Shown here in pieces: positions 51,647 to 60,635 of a stretch of 64,000 nucleotides of DNA. Made by a program: the position numbers and the translations under genes. Position 1 is the stretch's first letter, and each line of letters begins with the position of its first letter. Source of the stretch: Aquicoccus porphyridii (GTDB lineage Bacteria > Pseudomonadota > Alphaproteobacteria > Rhodobacterales > Rhodobacteraceae); contig NZ_VINQ01000005.1 in the NCBI RefSeq assembly GCF_008369105.1, forward strand, positions 150,237 through 214,236, in the 5' to 3' direction. The notes below the pieces were generated by a model. It made no database searches. It saw nothing but the letters and a program-made list of their open reading frames with translations, and was not told the DNA's origin.

Positions 51647-51983
51647 CCTGCACCCTCCTTTTCGTCGATGGGGCGAGCCTAGCGCGCGGCGCAAGGCTTG
51701 TCACCCTGCCCGGACAACAGAAATCCCGCATCGTGTACAACACGCTCGGCATCAAGGATTCGCTCATGATTTCAATGCCATGCTTGCCGGACTCGTCGGA
51801 TATTGAGTATTTTTCCCAAGAAAGAGACAGGCGGGCCATTTTGCTCGCCTTGTTCTTTCCAGGTTCTTTCTTGGTGAAAATACTCAGATTCCGACATTCC
51901 GGAACCGGGCCGCGATTCCAGAATGTGCCCCGCCCCCTGATGCGTCGGGGTGGGTGGGTGGGCGGCGCATCAGGGGGCGGCCC
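51647..51983. other. Intergenic region between the two ABC exporter genes
   Basis: 337 bases with no credible gene. It contains the ribosome site of the leader peptide (about 51653-51660), presumably the promoter for the first exporter, and the large inverted repeat at 51803-51886 described separately. The last 60 bases include GGGTGGGTGGGCGGC, a G-rich run next to the 3' end of the second exporter gene. Confidence 0.4.
51803..51886. repeat. Dispersed palindromic element, copies 2 and 3 in inverted array
   Basis: TTGAGTATTTTTCCCAAG at 51803-51820 (core continuing AAAGA) repeats the element at 3359-3382. An inverted copy, TCTTTCTTGGTGAAAATACT, stands at about 51865-51884 with two mismatches. 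Between the arms GGCGGGC pairs with GCTCGCC around CATTTT, so the whole unit can form one long imperfect hairpin. It follows the second ABC exporter gene and lies upstream of the first, and may work as a terminator or processing site. Confidence 0.6.
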
Positions 51984-53783
51984 CTACACCGCGACCGCCC
52001 CGTCGGTAAATTGCAGCCGCGCCAGCCGCGCATAAAGCCCGTCCTCGGCCACCAGGTCTTCGTGACGCCCCACCGAGACGATCCGCCCCGCCTCCATCAC
52101 CACGATCCGGTCGGCCTTTTTCACCGTGGCCAGGCGGTGCGCCACGACGATCGTGGTGCGGCCCTCGGCAAGGATGTCCACCGCCTCCTGCACCGCGCGT
52201 TCGCTTTCCGCGTCAAGCGCGCTCGTCGCCTCGTCGAGAAGCAGCACCGGTGCGTCGCGCAGGATCGCGCGGGCGATGGCGATCCGCTGTTTCTGCCCGC
52301 CCGACAAAAGCACACCACGCTCGCCCAGCGGGCTGTCATAGCCCTGCGGCAACGCGGCGATGAACTCATGCGCGGCGGCGGCCCGGGCGGCGGCCTCGAC
52401 CTCGGCATCGCTCGCATCCTCGCGGCCAAAGCGGATATTGTCGCGCGCCGAGGCGGCAAAGATCACCGGGTCTTGCGGCACCAGCGCGATCTCCTGCCGG
52501 AAATCGGCCCGCGCCAGCGTTTTCAGATCCTGCCCGTCGAGCAGCACCCGCCCCGCCTGCGGATCATAAAAGCGCTGGATCATCTGGATGATCGTCGTCT
52601 TGCCCGCCCCCGACGGCCCGACAAACGCCACCGTCTCACCCGGCGCGATCACCAGGTCGACGGCATCGAGCGCCGCGATATCCGGCCGCGACGGATAGGT
52701 GAAACGCACGCCCTCAAAGGTGATCTCGCCCCGCACCGGGCGCGCGAGCGGCTCCGGCGCCTCCGGGTCGCGCACCGCGTCCTCGGCCTCGAGCAACTCG
52801 ACCAAGCGCTCGGTCGCCCCCGCGGCGCGCTGCAACTCGCCCCAGATCTCGCTCAACGCGGCGACCGCGCCTGCAACCATCACCGCGTAGATCACGAACT
52901 GCACCAGCGCGCCGGTGCTCATCGCCCCGCCACGCACATCATGGGCCCCGATCCACAGCACGCCGACAACGCCGGCAAAGACCAGGAACATCACCAGCAC
53001 GGTCATCACCGCGCGCACCTTGATCCGCCGCCGCGCGGCGTCGAAACTTTTCTCGGTGACATCGGCAAACCCCGCGCGGCTCGGTCCTTCATGGGTGAAG
53101 GCCTGCACCGTCTGCACCGCGCCCAGCGTCTCGCTCGCGTTGCCGGAACTCGCCGCGATCCAGTCCTGGTTCTCGCGGCTCAGGCTGCGCAGCTTGCGCC
53201 CCATGGTCAGGATCGGCACGATCACCAGCGGCACGATCAGCAGCACCAACCCGGTAAGCTTGGCCGAGGTGATGAGCATCAAGACCAGCCCGCCCGTGAA
53301 AATCAGCACATTGCGCAGCGCGATCGACACCGACGAGCCGATCACCGACAGGATCAGCGTGGTGTCGGTGGTGATCCGGCTCAGCACCTCGCCGGTCATG
53401 ACGGTTTCGTAGAACCCCGGGCTCAGCCCGACCACCCGGTCAAAGACCGCCTTGCGAATGTCGGCCACCACCCGTTCGCCCAGCCGCGAAACCAGCGCAT
53501 AACGCAGCCCCGTGCCCAGCGCCAGAAGCCCCGCGATCAGGATCGCCGCGCCGAAATAAAGGTCGAGAAGCGCGTCGCTCTCGGCGCCGAAATTGTCCAC
53601 CACCCGGCGCACCGCCATCGGCAGCGCCAGCGACAGCCCCGCGGTCAGCATCAGCGCCAGACCCGCCAGAATGACCAGACCGCGATAGGGCGCAAGGAAC
53701 GGCGCCAGCCGCCTGAGCGCCCCCACACGTTTCGATTTGTCGCGTTCCGCCTCGCTCACTGGCGGTGTGGTGCCCCTCGCCAT
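51984..53783 (-). CDS. ABC exporter half-transporter, second
   Basis: 599 residues from the ATG at 53783, which has GGGAG 7 bases upstream; earlier in-frame ATGs lack a site. Six membrane helices over about residues 35-320, then the ATPase domain with Walker A GPSGAGKTTIIQMIQRFY, signature LLSGGQKQRIAIARAI and Walker B LLLDEATSALD. SKRVGALRRLAPFLAPYRGL is a common opening of MsbA-like lipid/drug exporters in Rhodobacteraceae. The substrate is unknown. It may pair with the exporter at 49657-51492 or act as a homodimer. Confidence 0.92.
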   Translation of the reverse strand: MARGTTPPVSEAERDKSKRVGALRRLAPFLAPYRGLVILAGLALMLTAGLSLALPMAVRRVVDNFGAESDALLDLYFGAAILIAGLLALGTGLRYALVSRLGERVVADIRKAVFDRVVGLSPGFYETVMTGEVLSRITTDTTLILSVIGSSVSIALRNVLIFTGGLVLMLITSAKLTGLVLLIVPLVIVPILTMGRKLRSLSRENQDWIAASSGNASETLGAVQTVQAFTHEGPSRAGFADVTEKSFDAARRRIKVRAVMTVLVMFLVFAGVVGVLWIGAHDVRGGAMSTGALVQFVIYAVMVAGAVAALSEIWGELQRAAGATERLVELLEAEDAVRDPEAPEPLARPVRGEITFEGVRFTYPSRPDIAALDAVDLVIAPGETVAFVGPSGAGKTTIIQMIQRFYDPQAGRVLLDGQDLKTLARADFRQEIALVPQDPVIFAASARDNIRFGREDASDAEVEAAARAAAAHEFIAALPQGYDSPLGERGVLLSGGQKQRIAIARAILRDAPVLLLDEATSALDAESERAVQEAVDILAEGRTTIVVAHRLATVKKADRIVVMEAGRIVSVGRHEDLVAEDGLYARLARLQFTDGAVAV

Positions 53784-53878
53784 GCGCGGCTCCCGTTTCC
53801 CGTTATGCATTCGGGGCTTCATGGCGGCGCCCGCCCACGGGGTCAAGCCGCGATCTGACGCAGGCGCGTTGGGGGAAC

Positions 53879-53952
53879 TGGAGCGGGTAGACGGAATCGA
53901 ACCGACATAGCCTGCTTGGAAGGCAGGGGCTTTACCATTAAGCTATACCCGC
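53879..53952 (-). tRNA. tRNA-Gly (anticodon UCC)
   Basis: Read on the minus strand, the 5' GCGGGTA pairs with 3' TACCCGC, followed by discriminator T and an encoded CCA. The anticodon stem is CCTGC/GCAGG with loop CTTCCAA, so the anticodon is TCC (glycine GGA/GGG codons). The T-arm reads GTCGGTTCGATTCCGTC with the standard TTCGA loop. The length of 74 bases including CCA is normal. Confidence 0.95.
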
Positions 53953-54007
53953 TCAGGTGCGCGCTGCTTAGGACAAGCCCGCGCGCCGGTCAAGGGGTTG
54001 ATCGGCC

Positions 54008-54346
54008 TCAGCAGGCGGCGATGACGATCACCTCGACCTTGAATTTCGGCAGCGCCAGCTTCGCCTCGCCACAGGCCCGCGCCGGCGCATGCCCCTCGGG
54101 CACCCAGGCGTCCCAGACCGCGTTCATCTCGGCGAAATCGTCCATGTCGGCCAGCCAGATCACCGCCTGAAGGATATTCTCAACCTTTGATCCCGCCTCC
54201 TCAAGCAGGGTTTCGACGTTCTTGAGGCAATCGCGCGTCTGCTCGGCCACCGTGTCGCCCTCGCCGACCTGCCCGGCCAGGTAGACCACCCCGTTATGCT
54301 TGACGATCTGGCTCATCCTCTGGCCCACATGGCTGCGTTCGATCAT
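54008..54346 (-). CDS. RidA family protein
   Basis: 112 residues of the YjgF/YER057c/UK114 fold. [20 protein letters not shown] and [20 protein letters not shown] are family segments. The closing [20 protein letters not shown] holds the arginine that binds the carboxylate in deaminase-active members. RidA proteins clear reactive enamines/imines made by PLP enzymes; subfamily members can differ in role. It is a single gene beside the tRNA. Confidence 0.88.
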   Translation of the reverse strand: MIERSHVGQRMSQIVKHNGVVYLAGQVGEGDTVAEQTRDCLKNVETLLEEAGSKVENILQAVIWLADMDDFAEMNAVWDAWVPEGHAPARACGEAKLALPKFKVEVIVIAAC

Positions 54347-54483
54347 GGTCTTTCCTTTTCCTCTTGGGCTGAATGTTCGGCCTTACCAAGCACTTTGAGG
54401 CGGGCTTTGCAACGCTCCGGCGCGATTTTCGCACAACGCCAATGCGACTTGACCACGGGCCATGACCGGGGCATGCAGTCGCC

Positions 54484-54822
54484 ATGCCGACGATCTACAA
54501 AATATTCCGCGATAGCGAGTTTCAGCCCCTCCTGGCCAAGGGCCGGACCGACGGCGCGCCGGTCGATCTGGCCGACGGGTTCATCCACCTCTCGACCGGC
54601 GATCAGGTCCGCGAAACCGCCGCCAAGCATTTCAACGGCGAGGACGGGCTGCACCTGCTGGCGCTCGACGCCGACAGCCTCGGTGATGCGCTCGAATGGG
54701 AACCCTCACGCGGCGGCGCGCTCTTCCCGCATCTCTATCGCGCGCTACATCTCGATGACCTGCTCTGGCACAAACCCCTGCCGTTGGAAGAAGGCACCCA
54801 CAACTTTTCCGGCCTCCTATGA
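54484..54822 (+). CDS. DUF952 family protein
   Basis: 112 residues. The DUF952 signature is clear in YKIFRDSEF at the start and [20 protein letters not shown] in the middle, plus [20 protein letters not shown]. The function is unknown; the fold is related to ADP-ribosyltransferase-like proteins in some analyses. It overlaps the pyrD start by 4 bases, and this pairing with pyrD is frequent in alphaproteobacteria. Confidence 0.88.
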   Translation: MPTIYKIFRDSEFQPLLAKGRTDGAPVDLADGFIHLSTGDQVRETAAKHFNGEDGLHLLALDADSLGDALEWEPSRGGALFPHLYRALHLDDLLWHKPLPLEEGTHNFSGLL

Positions 54823-55877
54823 CCCCGCTTGAACGCCTCGGCCTCGGCCTGTTGCACCGGATCGACCCTGAAACCGCGCACGGGCTGGCCATCCGCGCCC
54901 TGCGCGCGGGGCTCGCACCGCAGCCGGGCAATGTCGCATCGCCGCGCCTGCGCACCACGCTGGCCTCGCTGTCATTGCCCAACCCGGTGGGGCTGGCGGC
55001 GGGCTTTGACAAGAACGCCACCGCGCTCGATCCGCTGGCCCGCGCGGGCTTTGGCTTTGTCGAGGTCGGCGCCGTCACCCCGCGCGCCCAGCCCGGCAAC
55101 CCGCGCCCGCGCCTCTTTCGCCTGACCGAGGACCGTGCCGCGATCAACCGTTTCGGCTTCAACAATGACGGGATGGAGGCCGTCGCCCCCCGCCTTGCCG
55201 CGCGGCGCGAACGCTCCGTTCTCGGGCTCAATCTCGGCGCGGGCAAGGACAGCCCCGACCGGTCCGAGGATTATGCCCGCGTGCTGGCCCATTGCGGCCC
55301 GATGATCGACTTTGCCACCGTCAACGTCTCCTCGCCCAACACCGAGAAACTGCGCGATCTCCAGGGCGCCGCGGCGCTGCGCGACCTGCTCACCCGGGTG
55401 ATCGAGACGCGCAACTGGCTCAAACGCCCGATCCCGGTCTTTCTCAAGATCGCGCCCGACCTCACCGATGCCGAACTGGCCGACCTCGCCACCGTGGCGA
55501 TGGACACCGGCGTCGATGCGATCATCGCCACCAACACCACGCTTTCGCGCGACGGGCTGGCCTCGCGTCATCGCATCGAGACCGGCGGCCTCTCCGGTGC
55601 GCCGCTGTTCGAGCGATCCACCCGCGTGCTGGCCCGGCTCTACGATCTGACCGGCGGCGACATGCCGCTCGTCGGGGTCGGCGGCATCGGATCGGCCGAA
55701 GATGCCTATGCCAAGATCCGCGCCGGCGCTACCGCGGTGCAGCTTTACACCGCGATGATCTTCAAGGGCCTCTCGCTCGCCGGTGACATCGTGCGCGGCC
55801 TCGACGCGCTGGTGGAACGCGACGGCTATTCCAACGTGTCCGAGGCCGTCGGCACAGGCTACAAGGATTGGCTATGA
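54819..55877 (+). CDS. pyrD: Dihydroorotate dehydrogenase (quinone), class 2
   Basis: 352 residues. It oxidises dihydroorotate to orotate in pyrimidine synthesis, passing electrons to quinone at the inner membrane. The N-terminal helical membrane-binding part ([20 protein letters not shown]) marks class 2. [35 protein letters not shown], the catalytic serine in [17 protein letters not shown], and [20 protein letters not shown] (phosphate site of FMN) are all present. It overlaps DUF952 and the ArsC-like gene by 4 bases each. Confidence 0.97.
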   Translation: MTPLERLGLGLLHRIDPETAHGLAIRALRAGLAPQPGNVASPRLRTTLASLSLPNPVGLAAGFDKNATALDPLARAGFGFVEVGAVTPRAQPGNPRPRLFRLTEDRAAINRFGFNNDGMEAVAPRLAARRERSVLGLNLGAGKDSPDRSEDYARVLAHCGPMIDFATVNVSSPNTEKLRDLQGAAALRDLLTRVIETRNWLKRPIPVFLKIAPDLTDAELADLATVAMDTGVDAIIATNTTLSRDGLASRHRIETGGLSGAPLFERSTRVLARLYDLTGGDMPLVGVGGIGSAEDAYAKIRAGATAVQLYTAMIFKGLSLAGDIVRGLDALVERDGYSNVSEAVGTGYKDWL

Positions 55878-56218
55878 CCCTCACCATCTGGCACAACCCG
55901 CGCTGCACCAAGTCCCGCCAGACGCTCGCCCTGCTCGAAGAGCACGGCCACGCCCCGCATGTGCGCCGCTATCTCGACGATCCCCCGTCCGAGGCCGATC
56001 TGCGCGCCGCCGCCACGGCACTGGGCGTCGGCCCCATCGACATGATGCGCGCGAAGGAACCCGAGTTCAAAACCGCGGGCCTCGGCAAGAACAGCCCCGA
56101 CGACGCGCTCTTCGCCGCCATGGCACGCTTCCCGAAGCTCATCGAACGCCCCATCGTGTTCGTCGGCGACAAGGCCGCCATCGGCCGCCCGCCCGAAGCG
56201 GTGCTGGCGCTCCTGTAA
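55874..56218 (+). CDS. ArsC/Spx-fold reductase-like protein
   Basis: 114 residues from the ATG that overlaps the pyrD stop. [20 protein letters not shown] has the single cysteine of the ArsC family, and [20 protein letters not shown] is the conserved C-terminal part. Homologues include glutaredoxin-coupled arsenate reductases and YffB-type proteins without arsenate activity. There is no ars operon around it, and placement behind pyrD suggests a housekeeping YffB/ArsC-like role rather than arsenic resistance. Confidence 0.85.
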   Translation: MTLTIWHNPRCTKSRQTLALLEEHGHAPHVRRYLDDPPSEADLRAAATALGVGPIDMMRAKEPEFKTAGLGKNSPDDALFAAMARFPKLIERPIVFVGDKAAIGRPPEAVLALL

Positions 56219-56273
56219 GGACGGCACCGCCTCAGCTACCGATTTTTCTGCGAAAAACCATCGCCCCTCCCCC

Positions 56274-56738
56274 TCAAAGCAGCGCCTCCCACAGCTCGAT
56301 GAACACAGTGTGATCGTCGCCCCGCTCGGATTGCGCCGTGCCAAAGAACACCGCCTCCGAGAGCCACGCATAAGGCCCCGCAGGGGTCTCGAACGCGGCC
56401 CTTGTCCGGCCCTGGAACCCGCCCGAGGCGTGCGGAAACATCCGCCCGGCATTGGTGATCATCACCGTCACCCCATCCGCAAGGCGCACGCAATAGCGCG
56501 CCTCGATCGCGTAGGAACCATCCGGCAAGAGCTGCGCGAAATCCGCGCCCCCCGGGATGATCATCCCATCGAGCCCCTCACCCCGCATCACGCCCCCGGT
56601 GATCGGACAGACCGACCTTGTCCAGCCATGGGTGGTTTCGAACTCGACCGCCGGCCCGATCTCGGCCCGGATCGCCGCCCGAAGCGCAATTTCCGGCTTG
56701 GGCAGCGCCGCCTTCGCCCCGATATCCGTCACCCGCAT
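56274..56738 (-). CDS. DUF3237 family protein
   Basis: 154 residues from the ATG at 56738. A single beta-barrel domain with GWTRSVCPITGGVMRGEGLD, IIPGGADFAQLLPDGSYAIE and RMFPHASGGFQGRTRAAFET follows the DUF3237 pattern. No signal peptide is seen. The function of the family is not established. It stands alone and converges on the ArsC-like gene. Confidence 0.8.
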   Translation of the reverse strand: MRVTDIGAKAALPKPEIALRAAIRAEIGPAVEFETTHGWTRSVCPITGGVMRGEGLDGMIIPGGADFAQLLPDGSYAIEARYCVRLADGVTVMITNAGRMFPHASGGFQGRTRAAFETPAGPYAWLSEAVFFGTAQSERGDDHTVFIELWEALL

Positions 56739-57217
56739 GGCATTCTCCCTGTTAACGTGAAAAGGGCACGAGACCCGATTCCCGGTCGAACCGCAATCGC
56801 AGCGCGCTTGCGCGCAAGGCCAAAACCACAGCCCGAGGGGCGAACGGCTATTTACACAGCGTGAGACAGGGCAGCACACGGCCGCGGTCGGGTGCTCACA
56901 CCATCGGCGTGGAGCAATTTATCTTGCAACGTCATCCCCAGTTCGAAGTGATGCGCAACCCATCAAAAGCACCCGGCCGGGGGGCGGCCGTGTGCCGTCC
57001 GGGCGGCTACGCCGCTGTTCCGGGCAGGGAGAATTCGATCAAAGGGGACATGTCATGGATTGCGGGACCGAAGTCCGAAGGTCAGCCATGCGGGACGGAG
57101 CGGACAGTCGCAGCGATTGATGAAAGCATTGTTTGCAAGTCGAATTAGCTTGCTGTAGATCACTAAGCAGTTGATGTCATTTGCGTTTGAGGAATCGAAA
57201 AGGGTTAAGGGCTGACC
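56739..57217. other. Intergenic region at left border of AT-rich segment
   Basis: 479 bases. A 95-codon frame at 56861-57148 has no recognisable domain and no good ribosome site, so I do not call it. CCGGCCGGGGGGCGGCCG (about 56972-56989) is a strongly palindromic GC patch. From about 57120 the base composition turns AT-rich and stays so until about 58080. Confidence 0.4.
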
Positions 57218-58009
57218 TTGCGACTTTATTTTTCCAAAGACGGGCTGAATATTTTAAGAGCAATCCTTGCGATTTTTGGGATTGGGACGTTGTATCTGTA
57301 TGGTTCAATTCAAATTATACCGAGCGAGCTACACTCTTTCATTGATGCTCATTTCATATTTTATCAGACATCTACGCTCACTTTTTCCATTGCCACTTCC
57401 GCTCTCATAGCAAGTGTTTTAGTAGAAACTCTCGGACCAGCAAAAATTAAGTGGATATTGTTTTTCTCAAGCAAAGAGCGGGCTTCATCCAGTTTTCTTA
57501 AGAAGTTCTACCGGAGTATTCGGATTGTGTGTTTTCTGACCAGGCGCAGGAAATTCGCCTTACAAGGATTTATCTTCGTTTTATCATTTGGCCTAATTTA
57601 CTTGGGCTTCCCCTACTTCTACTTTGTATTGGTGATTGGTGGCGTCGGTTTAGTTACCGCGATGGTCATCTTTGCTCGTACTGGGAAGCACGAAAGGCCA
57701 GAAATCGACAGCGTTGACCACACGAAATTGATTTTCGCGTCAATTTTAGGAGCGGGAATCACTGCTTTTGCTTTAGGGAATTTTCATTCTGTAGCCAAAA
57801 TCAAAAATTATGTGGAGGTTGTTAGTGACTTTGAGAGAACATCAGGAGCGGTTCTAGGAACCACGTCATCAGGAATCTTCCTACTTGAAAACTTTAATTG
57901 GAAAACTTCTTTGCTATCGGACACTTACGCGGTTGTTTTCATTCCATATGGCAGTTTCGATTATATTCAAGCTTCGCCCATTAAGGTTTCCACTCATTTA
58001 GCGCAATGA
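57218..58009 (+). CDS. AT-rich orphan membrane protein, unknown function
   Basis: 263 residues from a TTG at 57218 with AAGGG upstream. Hydrophobic segments lie at about residues 12-34, 50-69, 114-130, 133-153 and 170-189. They leave a basic cytoplasmic stretch around 76-112 (SSKERASSSFLKKFYRSIRI, CFLTRRRKF) and a soluble C-terminal tail of about 70 residues. I do not recognise the family. Codon use (TTT, ATT, TTA, AGA, AAA) is wholly unlike every other gene in the window, which indicates recent transfer from an AT-rich donor. No integrase or transposase is next to it. Confidence 0.7.
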   Translation: MRLYFSKDGLNILRAILAIFGIGTLYLYGSIQIIPSELHSFIDAHFIFYQTSTLTFSIATSALIASVLVETLGPAKIKWILFFSSKERASSSFLKKFYRSIRIVCFLTRRRKFALQGFIFVLSFGLIYLGFPYFYFVLVIGGVGLVTAMVIFARTGKHERPEIDSVDHTKLIFASILGAGITAFALGNFHSVAKIKNYVEVVSDFERTSGAVLGTTSSGIFLLENFNWKTSLLSDTYAVVFIPYGSFDYIQASPIKVSTHLAQ

Positions 58010-58032
58010 GTTTTTTTGATTGAATTCACGCC

Positions 58033-58069
58033 CATCGTGCTTGACCTGGTGACAATTCACTGCACGATG
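58033..58069 (+). terminator. Inverted repeat after the AT-rich gene
   Basis: CATCGTGC (58033-58040) and GCACGATG (58062-58069) are perfect 8-bp arms. A nested GTGA-CAAT-TCAC stem (58049-58060) lies between them. A T-rich stretch (TTCTTTAATTTT) follows about 8 bases later. It is a plausible terminator for the gene at 57218-58009. Confidence 0.45.
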
Positions 58070-58246
58070 ATGACGCTTCTTTAATTTTGTGAGTGGGGGC
58101 CGCGTTTGCAGCCTCTAGAATGGGCTTGTGAGTCCGCTTTGGCTCCAACCCGCCATATGACAATTGCTTTCAGAGACAACGGCCTCTTCCCCGACACCCC
58201 CCCACCGGGCATCCTGTGCAAGAAACGCACCCTACCCCACCGCCCT

Positions 58247-58900
58247 CTATCTCGCCTTCCACGCCAGTGCACCCTCCAGCACCGCGCCGTAAACCGCGCG
58301 GCCCGTGGCCTCGCCCAAATCGGTGTGCAGCCCGGCATAGGGCAGATCGCCCGCAGGTGCGGCCAGTGCCACGCAATCGGTGCCCGTGCCCGTCGCCGGG
58401 CCGGGGCCAAGCGGCAGGTCGGCCGCTATCACCGCCGCGGTGCGCGCCTCTACCGCGATGCTCATCGCCTCGATCAGCGCCGCCTCGCTCAGACCGCCCG
58501 CCACACCCGGGTCAAGCCGCAGCGCCACGTTGATCGTGCCCCAGTCATGGCCCGTGCGGTCGATCCTGTGTCCCACCCGCTCGGCATTGGAAAGCCCCAC
58601 GGTCGCCACCGCATGGGCGCTTGCCTCGCCCGCGCGGGCCTCGCCTTGCGTGAAACGCTCCACGTTGCGCGAGGTCAGGAACGTCACCGCATCGAGCGCG
58701 TCGCGCGCCCGCAATTCGCCTTGCAGCCACTCTACCGCGTCGAGATCCTCGGGCAGGTCGGCATTGCGCACCTCGCGCCACAGGATGCGCCGGGCGCGCA
58801 CCCGTCCGGGGCGATTCACCGCCCAGCTCAGCACCTCCATCTCGGCCCCAAGGTCGAACTCCAGCCATGGCCGCGCCAGACGCACGGAGGCGCCGCTCAT
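58247..58900 (-). CDS. cbiZ: Adenosylcobinamide amidohydrolase CbiZ
   Basis: 217 residues from the ATG at 58900, overlapping the ATPase stop (ATGA). CbiZ segments are MEVLSWAVNRPGRVRARRIL and DAVTFLTSRNVERFTQGEAR, then TVGLSNAERVGHRIDRT, and GTINVALRLDPGVAGGLSEA. CbiZ cuts the aminopropanol amide of adenosylcobinamide, or of pseudo-B12, to give adenosylcobyric acid so that it can be rebuilt into cobalamin. It is last in the btu operon behind the riboswitch, which fits salvage of incomplete corrinoids brought in by BtuBFCD. Confidence 0.9.
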   Translation of the reverse strand: MSGASVRLARPWLEFDLGAEMEVLSWAVNRPGRVRARRILWREVRNADLPEDLDAVEWLQGELRARDALDAVTFLTSRNVERFTQGEARAGEASAHAVATVGLSNAERVGHRIDRTGHDWGTINVALRLDPGVAGGLSEAALIEAMSIAVEARTAAVIAADLPLGPGPATGTGTDCVALAAPAGDLPYAGLHTDLGEATGRAVYGAVLEGALAWKAR

Positions 58901-59655
58901 CGCAGCACCTCCAGCGGCTGGTAAACCGGCCCCTCTTCGGTCACCTTGTACCAGGCCGAAATGCCGAACACCCGTGCCAGCCGCTCGGGCGTCAGAACCT
59001 CGCCCGGCGGCCCGTCGGCGATCATCCGCCCCTCGCCCAAAAGGACAAGCCGCGTGCAATGGCGCACCGCAAGGCCAAGGTCATGCATCGACACCAGCAC
59101 CGACTTGCCCACGTCGGCCAGCGCGGCGAAGCTCTGCATCGTGGAAATCTGGTGCGCCGGGTCGAGTCCGGCAATCGGCTCGTCCGCGATCAGCAGCGGC
59201 GTGTCCTGCGCCAGTGCGCGCGCAATGAGAACCCGCGCCTGCTCGCCCCCCGAAAGCTGCGTCGCCGGGCGGTCGCGCATCTCCGCAAGCTCCATCCGCT
59301 CCAGCGCCGCCGCGACGCGGGCGCGATCCTCTTCTCCGGGCCGCTGCAACGTGCCGAGATGCGGCACCCGGCCCAGCATCACCACCGTCTCCACGCTCAC
59401 CGGCCAGGCGATCTCGCGCGATTGCGGCATCCACGCCGCCAGCCGCGCGCGCTCTGCCGCGGGCAATGCGGCCAGCGTGCTTTGCCCCTCGAACGGCAAC
59501 AGGCCCAGCAGCGCGCGCATCAGCGTGGTCTTGCCAGCCCCGTTCGGCCCGATCAGGCCCACAACCTCGCCCGCCCCGATCTCGAAGCTGACGTCCGAGA
59601 ACACCGCGCGCCCCCCCATGCGCACCCCAAGATCCGTGACCGACACAAGGCTCAT
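58897..59655 (-). CDS. btuD: Cobalamin ABC transporter ATPase BtuD
   Basis: 252 residues. Walker A GPNGAGKTTLMRALLGL, Q-loop WMPQSREIAWPVSVE, signature LSGGEQARVLIARAL and Walker B LLIADEPIAGLDPAH place it among FecE/BtuD-type importer ATPases. Corrinoid specificity is taken from the operon and riboswitch. It overlaps the permease gene and cbiZ by 4 bases each. Confidence 0.9.
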   Translation of the reverse strand: MSLVSVTDLGVRMGGRAVFSDVSFEIGAGEVVGLIGPNGAGKTTLMRALLGLLPFEGQSTLAALPAAERARLAAWMPQSREIAWPVSVETVVMLGRVPHLGTLQRPGEEDRARVAAALERMELAEMRDRPATQLSGGEQARVLIARALAQDTPLLIADEPIAGLDPAHQISTMQSFAALADVGKSVLVSMHDLGLAVRHCTRLVLLGEGRMIADGPPGEVLTPERLARVFGISAWYKVTEEGPVYQPLEVLR

Positions 59656-60635
59656 ATCCGCTCCCTCCGCAGCCGCAGGATGAGATGCAGGAACAGGGGC
59701 GCCCCGACCAGCGCGGTCAGCACCCCGAGCTTCAGGTCACGCTCGGGCAGGACCACCCGCACCGCGATATCGGCCAGCAAAACCATCGCCGCCCCGCCGA
59801 GCGCCGAGGCCCACAACAACCGCCCGGGATGCGCCCCGACCAGCGGGCGCAGCATATGCGGCACCACCAGCCCGACAAAGCCGATCGCCCCCGCCACCGC
59901 CGTCCCCGCGCCCACCACGCAGGCCGTGCCGATCACCAGCATCAGCCGCAACCGCACCATGTCGATCCCCATCGCCTGCGCCGCATCCTCGCCCAGCGTG
60001 AGCGCATCGAGCCCGCGCCCCAGCCCCGCCAGCAACGCAAGGCCCAGCACCATGAACGGCAGCGCCAGCCAGACATGGGTCATCGACCGGTCGGCCAGCG
60101 ACCCCATCATCCAGAACACGATCTCGCTCGCGGCAAAGGGATTGGGCGACAGGTTCAGCACCAGCGCGGTCAAGGCCCCCGCCAGCGACGACACCGCGAT
60201 CCCGCCAAGGATGAGGGTGAGCGACGTGCCCCGCGGCCCCGCGAGCGCCATCACCAACAGAACCCCGCCCAGCGCGCCCGCCAATGCCGCCAACGGCAGG
60301 CCGAGCGCAAAGCTTGCCGCCAACCCCGTCTGGATCGCCAACACCGCGCCCAAGGCGGCGGACCCCGACACCCCGATCAGCCCCGGCTCGGCCAGCGGGT
60401 TGCGCAGATAGCCCTGCATCGCCGCCCCCGACAACCCGAGGCTCGCCCCGATCATCACCGCCAGAAGCGCCCGGGGCAGCCGGATCTCTCGCATCACCAG
60501 CGCCAGCGGCCCGTCCCCGCCCGACAAAAGCGCGGCAAGGCTCTCACCGATGCCGATATCCGCCGGGCCGGTCAGCAGCGACACCATGAAAAGCGCCGCC
60601 ACCACGGCCAGCAAGGGCAGCGCGATCCGCATCAC
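59652..60635 (-). CDS. btuC: Cobalamin ABC transporter permease BtuC (FecCD family)
   Basis: 327 residues with about nine to ten membrane helices. FecCD family patches include REIRLPRALLAVMIGASLGL (near the N-terminus), AMQGYLRNPLAEPGLIGVSG and VAGAIGFVGLVVPHMLRPLV, the last contacting the ATPase. It overlaps both neighbours by 4 bases. It is the type II importer channel for corrinoids. Confidence 0.91.
   Translation of the reverse strand: MMRIALPLLAVVAALFMVSLLTGPADIGIGESLAALLSGGDGPLALVMREIRLPRALLAVMIGASLGLSGAAMQGYLRNPLAEPGLIGVSGSAALGAVLAIQTGLAASFALGLPLAALAGALGGVLLVMALAGPRGTSLTLILGGIAVSSLAGALTALVLNLSPNPFAASEIVFWMMGSLADRSMTHVWLALPFMVLGLALLAGLGRGLDALTLGEDAAQAMGIDMVRLRLMLVIGTACVVGAGTAVAGAIGFVGLVVPHMLRPLVGAHPGRLLWASALGGAAMVLLADIAVRVVLPERDLKLGVLTALVGAPLFLHLILRLRRERI

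Noticed and set aside
51954..53858. 634-codon open frame on the plus strand
   Set aside because: It is an antisense shadow of the second ABC exporter gene, with an Arg/His/Gln-rich nonsense composition.
55874..56218. Arsenic-resistance assignment for the ArsC-like gene
   Set aside because: There is no arsR, arsB or acr3 gene nearby, and its coupling to pyrD suggests a housekeeping YffB-type protein.
56861..57148. 95-codon plus-strand frame before the AT-rich gene
   Set aside because: No ribosome site, no domain, and the composition changes along its length. It looks like non-coding border DNA.
57131..58110. GTTTGCA direct repeats flanking the AT-rich gene (57131-57137 and 58104-58110) as an insertion target duplication
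   Set aside because: A 7-base match within about 1 kb is near chance level, and no terminal inverted repeats or transposase are present.
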